NCBI GenBank assembly: GCA_963732155.1
Contig: CAVSYB010000007.1
Span: forward strand, 356,260-420,259
DNA: 64,000 nucleotides
Direction of reading: 5' to 3'
Source: Roseiarcus sp963732155
GTDB taxonomy: Bacteria > Pseudomonadota > Alphaproteobacteria > Rhizobiales > Beijerinckiaceae
Shown here: piece by piece, positions 50,873 through 59,422 of the stretch
Numbering within the stretch: position 1 is the first letter of the stretch
Layout of the letters: each line of letters opens with the position of its first letter
Notes under the pieces: model-generated
What the model saw: the letters and a program-made list of their open reading frames with translations, nothing else
Database searches by the model: none
What the model was told of the DNA's origin: nothing
Position numbers and translations under genes: made by a program

Positions 50873-53800
50873 GGCGCAACCTCCGGCGGCGACGAAAGCC
50901 GTTATCGGGCGGGCGAGGGCAAGCGCCGGCGCGAATCCGGCGTCGCGCGCCGGCGCAGCGACTTTCGCCGTCCGCCCGCCCAGCGACTTGCGGAACCATA
51001 GCGCGTAGATCGCCGGCAGGACCAGCAGGGTCAGAAACGTCGCAACGAACAGCCCGCCCATGATGGTGACCGCCATCGGTCCCCAAAACGCGCTCTCCGA
51101 CAGGGGAACCATCGCCAAAATCGCGGCAAGCGCGGTCAGCGCGACGGGCCGCGCGCGACGCACGGTCGCCGAGACGATCGCCTGGCGACGCGTCACGCCG
51201 AGTTCGCGCACGTCCCTCTCGATCTGATCGACCAGAATGACGGTGTTGCGCATGTCCATGCCGGCGAGGGCGATGAGGCCGAGCAACGCGACGAAGCCGA
51301 ACGGCTTGTGCGCGAGATTGAGGGCGATCGAGGCGCCGACAATGCCAAGCGGCGCCGTGAAGAACACGATCGCCAGCCGGGAGAAGCTTTGCAACTGGAT
51401 CATCAGGAAGGTCAGCATGCCGAGCAGCATGATCGGGAACAGAAGGAAGATCGACGAGTTGCCTTTTTGCGATTCCTCGATCGCGCCGCCCATTTCAATT
51501 CGATAGGCCGGCGACAGGCTGTCGCGAATTCCTTGCAGTTTTGGCCAGAGCGCCATCGAGACGTCGGGCGCCTGCGCGCCGTCGACGACGTCGGCGCGGA
51601 CGGTGATCGCCATGTCGCGGTTGCGCCGCCACATGATCGGCTCCTCTGACCCGTAGCGCACGTGCGCTACTTGCGAGACCGGAACCACCGCGCCGTCGCG
51701 CGCCAGCACCGTCAGACTGTCGAGACGGTCGAGCGCCGCCCGTTCGGCCGGAACGGCGCGGGCGACCACGTCGATTTTCTCCTCGTGGTCGCGGACCGTC
51801 GTCACCGTGACGCCGCCGATCAAGGTCTGCAGCGTTTGCGCGATGTCCTGCGGCGTCAGGCCGAGCGCTCGCGCGCGCGCCTGATCGACCTCGAGCGTCA
51901 CGGAGGGCATTTTCTCGTTCCAGTCGAGATTGGGATCGACGACGCGGTCATCGGTCCTCATGACGTCGCGCACGCGATAGGCGATTTCCCGCACTTTGGC
52001 GGGATCGGGGCCAATCACGCGAAATTGCACGGGGAAGCCCACCGGCGGCCCGAAGTTGAAACGATCGACGCGCACTCGCGCGGCGCTGAGCGCGCCCGCG
52101 GCGACGGCGCCCTCGAGACGAGTCTTGATCCGTTCGCGCGCTTCGACGTCCTTGGCGACGATGACGATTTGCGCAAAGGCTTCATTCGGCTGGACCGGCA
52201 GGAGACCCAGCCAGAATCGCGGCGAGCCCTTGCCGATATAGGTCGTATAAGACGAGGCGTCCTTGTCTTCCTTGAGCAATTGCTCGGCCTCGCGCGCGAC
52301 CTTGGAGGTCGCTCCGATCGAGGTTCCCTCGGGCAGGCGCATTTCAAAGAAAAGCTCGGGCCGTTCGGAAATCGGAAAGAACTGCTGCTGCACGCGGCTG
52401 AAGCCGCTGAGGCCCAGCCCGAGCAGGGTCGCGGCTGCGACGACGACGATGAGAGGACGCGCCACGCAGAATTCCACGGCCCGACGAAAGGCTCGATAGA
52501 ATCGCGTGTCGTAAATCGCGCTCGGATCGGCATGGCGCGCGCGTCGGGTGAAATCCGGCAGCAGCTTCGCGCCGAGAAACGGCGTGAAGATCACCGCGAC
52601 GAACCACGAGGCGACGAGCGCGATGCCGACCACCCAGAATATGCCGCCCGCATATTCGCCGACCGCGGAATTGGCGAGGCCGATCGGCAGAAAGCCGGTC
52701 GCGGTCACGAGCGTGCCGGTCAACATCGGAAAGGCCGTCGACGTCCACGCGAACGACGCCGCGCGCTCTCGATCCCAGCCCTGCTCCAGCTTCACCACCA
52801 TCATCTCGACCGCGATGATCGCATCGTCGACCAGCAGGCCGAGGGCGATGATCAGCGCGCCAAGCGTCACCCGCTGCAAGTCGAGGCCAAGGAACGCCAT
52901 CGCGACGAACACGATGGCGAGCACCAGAGGCACGGAAGTCGCCACCACGATCCCGGTGCGCCAGCCGAGCGAGACGAAGCTCACGCCCAGCACGATCAGC
53001 AGCGCCTCGACGAACGAACGGGTGAATTCGAACACGGCGGCGTCGACGACTTTCGGCTGATCGGCGATGCGCGCGATCGAAATCCCTTGCGGCAGATTGG
53101 ACTCGAATTCGGCGAGCGCCGCGTTGAGATTGGCGCCGAGCGCGAGGATGTTGGCGCCTTTCTGCATGACGACGCCGATTTCGAGCGCCGGCTCTCCCTG
53201 CGCGCGGATGAGATAGGAAGGGGGGTCCTCATAGCCGTGTTCGACATGAGCGATGTCGCCCAGGCGAAAGGCGCCGCCGTTGGCGAACACCGGGGTCTCG
53301 CGCACCGCCGAGACGCCTTCCAGCGCGCCGGTCACGCGCACGGGGACGCGCTGGCCCGCCGTCTGGAATTCGCCGGCGGGATTGACGGCGTTCTGCTTGG
53401 CCAACGAATCGAACAACGCCTGCACAGGCACGCCGAGCGTCGCCAGTTTGGCGTGGCTGAATTCGACGAAAATCCGTTGCGCCTGGTCGCCGTAGAGGTC
53501 GACCTTCACGACGTCGGGAACGCGCTGCAACCGCCGGCGGAGCGCTTCGGCGACTTCCTTCAGTTGCGCGTATGAGGCGCCTTCGCCGGTGATCGCATAG
53601 AGAACCGCATCGACGTCGCCGAACTCGTCATTGACCGTCGGGCCGATCAAGTTCGGCGGCAGGTCATCGCGTATGTCGCCGAGCTTCTTGCGCAGTTCGA
53701 CGAACAGCGCGGGAACGGCGCGCGCCGGCGTCGAATCCTTGAAGTCGATGCCGATCGATGTGAAGCCGGGCTTGGTGTAGGTGGTCGATTTGTCGAAATA

Positions 53801-54037
53801 GGCGAGTTCGCGCAGCTTCTTTTCGATGCGGTCGGTGACCTGATCCTGCATTTCCTGCGTCGTCGCGCCTGGCCAGATCGCGCTGACGTTGACGTTCTTG
53901 ATGGTGAAGGACGGGTCTTCGGCGCGTCCGAGCTGAAAGTAGCTCAGCGCGCCGCCGAGACCGATGGCGAAGATCAGGAAGGTGATCAGCGCGGGATGGC
54001 GGATCGACCATTGCGAGAGATTGATCGGGCTCATCAC
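50873..54037 (-). CDS. RND efflux transporter permease subunit (3' end irregular)
   Basis: An inner-membrane RND pump of about 1040-1055 residues. After MSPINLSQWSIRHPALITF it has the periplasmic PN/PC domains. Proton-relay membrane segments include GALIIALGLLVDDAIIAVEM with the paired Asp, and ALLGLIALAGMDMRNTVILV. The subclass is closest to AcrB/MdtB-like permeases that pair with HlyD-type adaptors. It starts at GTG 54037 or ATG 54034, overlapping the adaptor stop. The frame has no stop before the DUF2214 ATG and runs straight into it; a one-base change upstream would end it at TAA 50904-50902. The substrate is unknown. Confidence 0.85.
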
Positions 54038-55116
54038 GACCCCGCGAAATCGGTGACGATCCGCACCTTCTGGCCGGCGTCAAGCTTCTGGGCGCCCAGC
54101 GCGACGACGGCCGCGCCCTCCGCGACGCCGTCGACGACAAGCACGGATTGACTCTCGTAACCGGAAATCCGCACCGGCGTTTCGCTCACTGCGCCGCTCC
54201 GGCGATCGACGACCCACAGGCTCGGTCCCTTGCCCCTGTCGAACAGCGCGGCCAGCGGAAGGCGGGCGACCTTCTCCGTCTTGTCGGCGAGCGTGACGGT
54301 CACGCTCATGCCCAGTCGCACGTCGGCCGGCGCGTCCGACAGCGTGTAGCGCGCCTGGTAGGTGCGCGTCGCCGCGTCGGCGGTCGGCGACAGTTCGCGC
54401 AACGTCGCGGCGTCTTCGACTCCGGGCAGCGCCCAGAATTCGACGCGGGCCGGCGCCGCGCGGGCGCGGTCGACAAGCTCTTCGGGGATCGCCACGGCGG
54501 CTTCGAATTGGCCGGTGTGCGACAGCCGCACGACGGGCGCGCCGACGCCGACCACTTGGCCCGGCTCGGCGAAAACCGCGCTGACGATTCCGTCAGCGTC
54601 GGCGACGAGCGTCGCATAGCTCGCCGCGTTGCGCGCCAACGTCACCGCGCGCTCCGCCCTGGCGAAGGCGCCCCGCGCCTGATCCGCCCCTGCTTTGATC
54701 TTGTCGACATCGGCGGCCGAGGTCCAGCCGTGCGCCTTCAGCGTATCAATCCGCCGCTCCTCGGCCTGTTGCTGATCCAGAGCGGCCTTGGCCGACGAAT
54801 AATCGGCGTCGGCCTGCTCGACCTGCAAACGCAAATCGGCGTCGTCGAGCCTGGCCAGCGGGTCGCCCTTCCTCACCATCGCGCCGGCGTCGACAAAGCG
54901 CTCCGCCACCTTGCCGGGAACACGGAAGGCGAGGTCGCTTTCGATTCGCGCTTTGACGACGCCGGGCAGCACGCGATCGCGCGCGCGCGGCGCATAATGA
55001 ACCTCCGCCACCAGGACCGGGCGCTCGGGCGACTGTCTCCTCGCCTGGGTCGGGGAGCCGCACGCGGCGAGCAACAAAGCGGGCAGCAGAGCGAAGGCGA
55101 CCGGGCGAAGCTGCAT
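54034..55116 (-). CDS. RND efflux periplasmic adaptor subunit (HlyD/MFP family lipoprotein)
   Basis: A 360-residue membrane fusion protein. Its N-terminus, MQLRPVAFALLPALLLAACG, is a lipoprotein signal with Cys as the lipidation site. Residues about 35-105 and 185-225 form the lipoyl/barrel-sandwich halves (VRKGDPLARLDDADLRLQVE and VADADGIVSAVFAEPGQVVG) around an alpha-hairpin. The beta-barrel and membrane-proximal domains follow. It bridges the RND permease and an outer-membrane channel, and the channel gene is not present here. The ATG at 55116 gives the signal; tetR lies 17 bases upstream on the same strand, so the three form one operon. Confidence 0.9.
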   Translation of the reverse strand: MQLRPVAFALLPALLLAACGSPTQARRQSPERPVLVAEVHYAPRARDRVLPGVVKARIESDLAFRVPGKVAERFVDAGAMVRKGDPLARLDDADLRLQVEQADADYSSAKAALDQQQAEERRIDTLKAHGWTSAADVDKIKAGADQARGAFARAERAVTLARNAASYATLVADADGIVSAVFAEPGQVVGVGAPVVRLSHTGQFEAAVAIPEELVDRARAAPARVEFWALPGVEDAATLRELSPTADAATRTYQARYTLSDAPADVRLGMSVTVTLADKTEKVARLPLAALFDRGKGPSLWVVDRRSGAVSETPVRISGYESQSVLVVDGVAEGAAVVALGAQKLDAGQKVRIVTDFAGS

Positions 55117-55133
55117 GACGCGTACTCCGGGCT

Positions 55134-55739
55134 TTAGGCGGACTCCGGCGGATTCTTGTTGGCGAGCGCGCGCAGCACGAAGGCGACCAAGGCCTCGGCC
55201 TCCATGTCTCCCGAGCAATGCGCGATCAGCGTCGGATGATGGATTGCCGCGGAGGCCGCCATGACCATCTCGCCCAACATGGCGGGATCGCCGGGGCCAA
55301 ATTCCCCGCTCGCCTGACCCTGCGCGACCAGCCCGGCGACCGTCGCCACGCAAGCGGCGAGGAATTCATCGATCGCCGGCCAGTTCTCCTCCAGCGCAAC
55401 CGCCACGACGTCATGGACGCGCTTCTGATTGGTCATCTGGTCGCGAAGGTCGCGATACAAGGCCATCAACACGGCGGCGACGCGCTGGCCTGCGCTGCCC
55501 GGCCCCGCCGCGGTCTTTCGGGCCGTCTCGACCAGCAAATCAAGCTGGTTCCGACAAATGGCTTCGGTCAGCGCATCCTTCGAGGGAAAGAAGCGATAGA
55601 TATTGGCGCTGGACATCCCCAGCGTCGCGGCGATGTCGGCGACCGTCGTCTTGCGAAAACCGAGCTGGCGGAAAAGATCCCAGGCCGCCACAAGAATGCA
55701 CTGGCGGGTCTCTTCGGGGGTTCGGCGGACGACGGCCAT
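55134..55739 (-). CDS. TetR/AcrR-family transcriptional regulator of the efflux operon
   Basis: A 201-residue repressor. The N-terminal helix-turn-helix (about 8-55) has AAWDLFRQLGFRKTTVADIA followed by LGMSSANIYRFFPSKDALTE, the standard TetR signature. The C-terminal ligand domain (about 80-200) fits TetR_C of the efflux-regulator kind. It is first in a minus-strand operon with the adaptor and RND permease and probably represses it. A 29-base palindrome with TGATAA/TTATCA ends lies 16-44 bases upstream of the ATG at 55739. Confidence 0.9.
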   Translation of the reverse strand: MAVVRRTPEETRQCILVAAWDLFRQLGFRKTTVADIAATLGMSSANIYRFFPSKDALTEAICRNQLDLLVETARKTAAGPGSAGQRVAAVLMALYRDLRDQMTNQKRVHDVVAVALEENWPAIDEFLAACVATVAGLVAQGQASGEFGPGDPAMLGEMVMAASAAIHHPTLIAHCSGDMEAEALVAFVLRALANKNPPESA

Positions 55740-55754
55740 CGGGGCTCTGAAGAA

Positions 55755-55783
55755 TGATAACTGACAATAATCAATATTTATCA
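55755..55783. promoter_or_regulatory. candidate TetR operator
   Basis: A 29-base AT-rich element with terminal arms TGATAA (55755-55760) and TTATCA (55778-55783). Its position just before the TetR-family gene, and its AT content in a GC-rich context, suggest an autoregulatory operator covering the promoter. Only the arms are perfectly symmetric. Confidence 0.5.
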
Positions 55784-56005
55784 ATCTTCACGAACTGAGT
55801 CAACTATGGGCGGCGGCGGGATCTGGATCGCCGGAACGCTGGTCGTCCCGGCGAGGCTCCGCGGAAATTTTCCGACGTGCAAACTCTTGAAAAGGCGCGA
55901 GGCCGGACCATGCGGCCGCGGTCAGGCTGGCTTCCGTCAGGCGAGCCGCCAGTCCGCCCCGAACCCGGTCGGACGCGCCTGGCGCAATTGGAATGCCCAA
56001 AGCGT

Positions 56006-56034
56006 TTGACACGTCGAGCCAATGTTCCTATAGG
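56006..56034 (+). promoter_or_regulatory. sigma-70-type promoter for rplU-rpmA
   Basis: Consensus -35 TTGACA (56006-56011), a 17-base spacer and -10 TATAGG (56029-56034). It is the strongest promoter seen in the window and fires toward rplU, giving a leader of about 145 bases with a hairpin near its start. Confidence 0.75.
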
Positions 56035-56045
56035 ACGCGCGCTCC

Positions 56046-56069
56046 AGCGCGGCTTTCGGCCGCGCTTTT
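56046..56069 (+). promoter_or_regulatory. leader hairpin with T-run before rplU
   Basis: An 8-base perfect stem, AGCGCGGC (56046-56053) and GCCGCGCT (56059-56066), with loop TTTCG, followed by TTTT. It lies right after the rplU promoter, so it is at the 5' end of the transcript. It may act as an attenuator or a ribosomal-protein leader; L21 autoregulation is a guess. Confidence 0.5.
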
Positions 56070-56185
56070 GGTTTGGCCTTGGCGTTCGCCGAAGTCGGAT
56101 GGAGCTCTCAACAGCAGGTCAATGCTGCAAAGAAGCCGGCCGCGCCGTTTCAAGGCGCAGAGCCGGATTGAACACGGAGAAAACG

Positions 56186-56563
56186 ATGTTCGCAGTGATC
56201 AAGACCGGCGGCAAGCAATACCGGGTCGCCGCCGACGACGAAATTACCGTGATGACGCTCGAGGGCGAGCCCGGCGATGTCGTGGCCTTCGAGGAAGTGC
56301 TTGCGCTGTTTGACGGGGAGGTGAGCCAGATCGGCGCGCCGCATGTCGCCGGCGCGACGGTCGCGGGCACGATCGTTTCCCATGGACGCGGCCCGAAGGT
56401 CATCGCCTTCAAGAAGCGCCGTCGCAAGAATTCTCGCCGCAAGCGCGGCCACAAGCAGGACCTGACCATGGTTCGCATCACCGAGTTTCTGACGGGCGGC
56501 GCGAAACCGGCGGCGAGGGCGAGTGCGGAACAGGTTGTTGCGGAGCAACCGCAGCAGGCCTGA
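56186..56563 (+). CDS. rplU: 50S ribosomal protein L21
   Basis: A 125-residue L21 starting MFAVIKTGGKQYRVAADDEI, with the conserved KFKKR-type region seen as IAFKKRRRKNSRRKRGHKQD (the signature of L21) and a C-terminal Ala/Gln tail. GGAG lies 7-10 bases before ATG 56186. rpmA follows after 89 bases. Longer upstream frames are not conserved. Confidence 0.97.
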   Translation: MFAVIKTGGKQYRVAADDEITVMTLEGEPGDVVAFEEVLALFDGEVSQIGAPHVAGATVAGTIVSHGRGPKVIAFKKRRRKNSRRKRGHKQDLTMVRITEFLTGGAKPAARASAEQVVAEQPQQA

Positions 56564-56652
56564 ACGCGGATTCCCCATTGGCCCGAACTATTGTATAGAG
56601 GCGCGAACGCGCCGCTCGGCGTCGACAGGCGTCAGATCCGGAGCTTGGTGTT

Positions 56653-56919
56653 ATGGCCCATAAGAAGGCAGGCGGTTCCTCGCGAAATGGCCGCGATTCG
56701 GCCGGGCGCCGTCTCGGCGTGAAGAAATTCGGCGGCGAAAGCGTTGTCGGCGGCATGATTCTTGTTCGGCAGCGCGGCACGAAATTCCATCCCGGCCGCA
56801 ATGTGGGCATTGGCGTCGATCATACTTTGTTCGCCAAGACGGCCGGCAAGGTCCAGTTTGAAACCAAAGCCAATGGCCGAGCTTATGTAGCGGTCGTCGC
56901 TTCTCAAGCGGCGGAATAA
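56653..56919 (+). CDS. rpmA: 50S ribosomal protein L27
   Basis: An 88-residue L27 with the canonical MAHKKAGGSSRNGRDSAGRR start and the VGGMILVRQRGTKFHPGRNV core. Its N-terminal tail reaches the peptidyl-transferase centre. It is directly preceded by rplU and followed by a hairpin that may terminate the rplU-rpmA transcript. Confidence 0.98.
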   Translation: MAHKKAGGSSRNGRDSAGRRLGVKKFGGESVVGGMILVRQRGTKFHPGRNVGIGVDHTLFAKTAGKVQFETKANGRAYVAVVASQAAE

Positions 56920-56921
56920 AG

Positions 56922-56946
56922 AGCGGGGGAACGACGAGACCCCGCT
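56922..56946 (+). terminator. candidate terminator after rpmA
   Basis: Stem AGCGGGG (56922-56928) and CCCCGCT (56940-56946) with an 11-base loop begins 3 bases after the rpmA stop. There is no strong T-run after it, so it could be a weak or Rho-assisted terminator. Confidence 0.4.
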
Positions 56947-57123
56947 TGGCGCCAGCCCCGCGGACGGTCTCGAGGACGATCCCTCAAGACTTCGACGGCG
57001 AGACGAACTCTCCCTCGAAAAGTCCGGTAGGTCCGAAAGGCCTTGATGGGGAAGTGGGGCGCCGCTTCCCCTTTGTCGTTGCGGGGCGCGTTTCGGCGGG
57101 CCCCGGCCGGACCGGAGCCGACC

Positions 57124-57747
57124 ATGTTTCCCGATCTCGCCCGAGACGATGTGTTTCGACTGGAGACAAAGCGGCTGTGGCTGCGTTGGCCGCGCGCCGC
57201 CGACGCGACGGCGATCGAACGCTATTCCAGCCGTTGGGAGGTCGCCAGAATGACCTCGCGCATTCCCCACCCCTATCCGGCCGGCGAGGCGGAGCGCTTC
57301 ATCTTCACCGCCCGCGAGGCCAATGCGCTCGGGCGCGACTTGATCCTCGTCATTACGCCCCTTCGCGGCAAGCGCGAACCGATTGGCATGATCAGCCTCG
57401 AAAGCCGGCGCGAGGAACGTCTGACCCTCGGATACGCGCTCACCCCCGAAGCATGGGGCAAAGGCCTGGCGACCGAAGCCGCCGCCGCGGCGATCGACGC
57501 GGCGTTCACGTTGACCGGCGCGCTCGAAATCCTGGCGACCGCTCATATCGAGAACCCGGCTTCCCGCCGCGTCCTCGAAAAGTGCGGGTTTGCGCATATG
57601 GGGTCGGGACTGGAAGGCGCCCCGGCGCGCGGCGGCATGGTCCCCTGCGATCGGTTCCGGCTGGAGCGTTCGGCCTGGGCGGCCCGCCGCGCCGTGCTGG
57701 AGCCCGGGGCGCCGCCGCACGCCGAAGGCCACCGAGCGCCGTTATGA
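57124..57747 (+). CDS. GNAT-family N-acetyltransferase (RimJ/RimL type)
   Basis: A 207-residue acetyltransferase of the ribosomal-protein Ser/Thr/Ala acetyltransferase-like group. Visible features are RLETKRLWLRWPRAADATAI at the N-terminus, the central GYALTPEAWGKGLATEAAAA with the acetyl-CoA pyrophosphate-binding G-x-G/A pattern, and HIENPASRRVLEKCGF near the end. It lies between rpmA and obgE, a conserved spot in Rhizobiales. Its stop overlaps the obgE ATG by 4 bases. The substrate is unknown; ATG 57124 is the start with homology, and an upstream ATG at 57043 is not. Confidence 0.87.
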   Translation: MFPDLARDDVFRLETKRLWLRWPRAADATAIERYSSRWEVARMTSRIPHPYPAGEAERFIFTAREANALGRDLILVITPLRGKREPIGMISLESRREERLTLGYALTPEAWGKGLATEAAAAAIDAAFTLTGALEILATAHIENPASRRVLEKCGFAHMGSGLEGAPARGGMVPCDRFRLERSAWAARRAVLEPGAPPHAEGHRAPL

Positions 57748-58814
57748 AGTTTCTCGATCAGGCCAAGGTTTACGTCCGCTCCGGCGACGGCGGGGCAGGC
57801 TGCGTTTCGTTCCGGCGCGAAAAGTTCATCGAATTCGGCGGCCCGGACGGAGGCGACGGCGGGCGCGGCGGCGATGTGATCGTGGAATGCGTGAAGGGTC
57901 TCAACACGCTCATCGATTTTCGCTACCAGCAGCATTTCAAGGCGAAGGTCGGCATGCACGGCATGGGCAAGAACCGCGCCGGCGGCCGGGGCGCGGACGC
58001 GGTTCTGCGGGTTCCCGCCGGAACGCAAGTGTTCGACGAGGACGGCGAGACGCTCCTGGCCGACATCAGACGCGAAGGCGAACGGGTGCGCCTCGCGCGC
58101 GGCGGCAACGGCGGCTTTGGCAACGCCCATTTCGCGACGTCGACCAACCGCGCGCCGCGCCGCGCCAATCCGGGCGAAGCCGGGCAGGAGCGTACGCTGA
58201 TCCTGCGTCTCAAATTGATCGCCGACGCCGGCCTTGTCGGCCTGCCCAATGCGGGAAAGTCGACGTTGCTGGCGAGCGTCTCGGCCGCCAAGCCCAAGAT
58301 CGCCGACTATCCCTTCACCACTTTACATCCGGGCCTCGGCGTCGTGCGCGTCGACGGCCGCGATTTCGTGCTCGCCGATATTCCCGGCCTCATCCGCGGC
58401 GCGCATGAAGGGCTTGGCCTCGGCGACCGGTTTCTCGGCCACATCGAACGCTGCCGCGTCCTGCTGCATCTGGTCGACGCCGCGGGCGCGAACGCCGCCG
58501 AGGACTATCGAACCATCCGCCGGGAGTTGGCCGCTTACGGCGCCGGCCTCGGCGACAGGACCGAGATCGTCGCCTTGTCGAAAGTCGACGCCGTCGATGA
58601 CGAAACGCTCGACAAACAAAGGCGCCGACTGAAGCGCGCAATGCGCGAACATGGACCGAAGCTTGCCGACGGGGTGAGACGCGCCGGGCCGCTGGAGCTT
58701 TCCGCCGTCGCGGGACGCGGCGTCGCCGAGTTGCTGCGCGCCGCGGCGGCGGCGATCGACGCAAGCCCCTCGCAAGAGGGCGCCGAGGCGCCGAAAGACC
58801 CTTGGACTCCTTGA
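57744..58814 (+). CDS. obgE: GTPase ObgE/CgtA
   Basis: A 356-residue Obg GTPase involved in 50S assembly and stress control. The N-terminal glycine-rich Obg fold (about 1-158) has YVRSGDGGAGCVSFRREKF and GGPDGGDGGRGGDVIV. The G domain (about 160-330) has P-loop GLPNAGKSTLL, G2 region ADYPFTTLHPGLGVV, DIPGLIRGAHEGLGLG and a SKVDAV G4. The short C-terminal tail lacks an OCT domain. It overlaps the GNAT stop. The final codons overlap a 14-base perfect palindrome. Confidence 0.96.
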   Translation: MKFLDQAKVYVRSGDGGAGCVSFRREKFIEFGGPDGGDGGRGGDVIVECVKGLNTLIDFRYQQHFKAKVGMHGMGKNRAGGRGADAVLRVPAGTQVFDEDGETLLADIRREGERVRLARGGNGGFGNAHFATSTNRAPRRANPGEAGQERTLILRLKLIADAGLVGLPNAGKSTLLASVSAAKPKIADYPFTTLHPGLGVVRVDGRDFVLADIPGLIRGAHEGLGLGDRFLGHIERCRVLLHLVDAAGANAAEDYRTIRRELAAYGAGLGDRTEIVALSKVDAVDDETLDKQRRRLKRAMREHGPKLADGVRRAGPLELSAVAGRGVAELLRAAAAAIDASPSQEGAEAPKDPWTP

Positions 58815-58956
58815 GCAAGCTTGCTCGGCTCCAACGCAGCCTCCTCGACACCGTCGCCGCTTTGGTGTAACAGCCGGCCCCTAACTCACAACAGCGCGCC
58901 GAAGCGCTCCGCCAGACGCAACGATCGTTTGGCGTCACGGCATGGAGATGACGGCA

Positions 58957-59340
58957 ATGAATTTGATCGAGACGATCGAGGCCGAACAGGCTGCAAGACT
59001 TGGCGAAACCGCCAAGATCCCGAACTTCCAACCGGGAGACACCGTCATCGTCAACGTCAAGGTCAGGGAAGGCGAGCGCACGCGCGTGCAGGCATATGAA
59101 GGCGTTTGCATCGCGCGCGCCGGCGGCGGCCTGCAGGAGAATTTCACGGTCCGCAAAATTTCTTACGGAGAGGGCGTCGAGCGCGTATTTCCGGTGTTCT
59201 CGCCGATGATCGATTCGATCAAGGTCGTGCGGCGCGGGAAGGTTCGACGCGCCAAGCTCTATTATCTGCGCGATCGTCGCGGCAAGTCGGCGCGCATCGC
59301 CGAACGCACCGACAATCAGGCCGCCAAGAAGACCCCCTGA
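58957..59340 (+). CDS. rplS: 50S ribosomal protein L19
   Basis: A 127-residue L19: MNLIETIEAEQAARLGETAK, FQPGDTVIVNVKVREGERTR, VFPVFSPMIDSIKVVRRGKV, and AKLYYLRDRRGKSARI. ATG at 58957 is chosen because GGAG lies 10-13 bases upstream; an ATG at 58942 would add five residues. In many Rhizobiales rplS follows trmD, but here it is about 8.5 kb away, after obgE. Confidence 0.96.
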   Translation: MNLIETIEAEQAARLGETAKIPNFQPGDTVIVNVKVREGERTRVQAYEGVCIARAGGGLQENFTVRKISYGEGVERVFPVFSPMIDSIKVVRRGKVRRAKLYYLRDRRGKSARIAERTDNQAAKKTP

Positions 59341-59422
59341 CGCCTGGCGAGCGCAGTGAGCGGGATCCGACAGGGCGCGGATTCGCCAACGCCGTGCGGA
59401 TCAAAGTGCTAGACCAGCGGCC

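Larger units (their letters stand above)
55740..56185. other. 446-base divergent control region between tetR and rplU
   Basis: No gene is supported here. It holds the AT-rich palindrome near tetR, a strong rightward promoter at 56006-56034 and a leader hairpin at 56046-56069, each listed separately. The stretch 55800-56000 has open frames on both strands with no homology. Confidence 0.65.

Noticed and set aside
57043..57123. Longer N-terminus for the GNAT protein from ATG 57043
   Set aside because: The added 27 residues are low-complexity and unconserved; ATG 57124 starts right before family homology.
58813..58826. Perfect 14-base palindrome GAGCAAGCTTGCTC at the obgE stop
   Set aside because: It has no loop and no T-run, and overlaps the stop codon. 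It is too short to call an operator or terminator without comparison.
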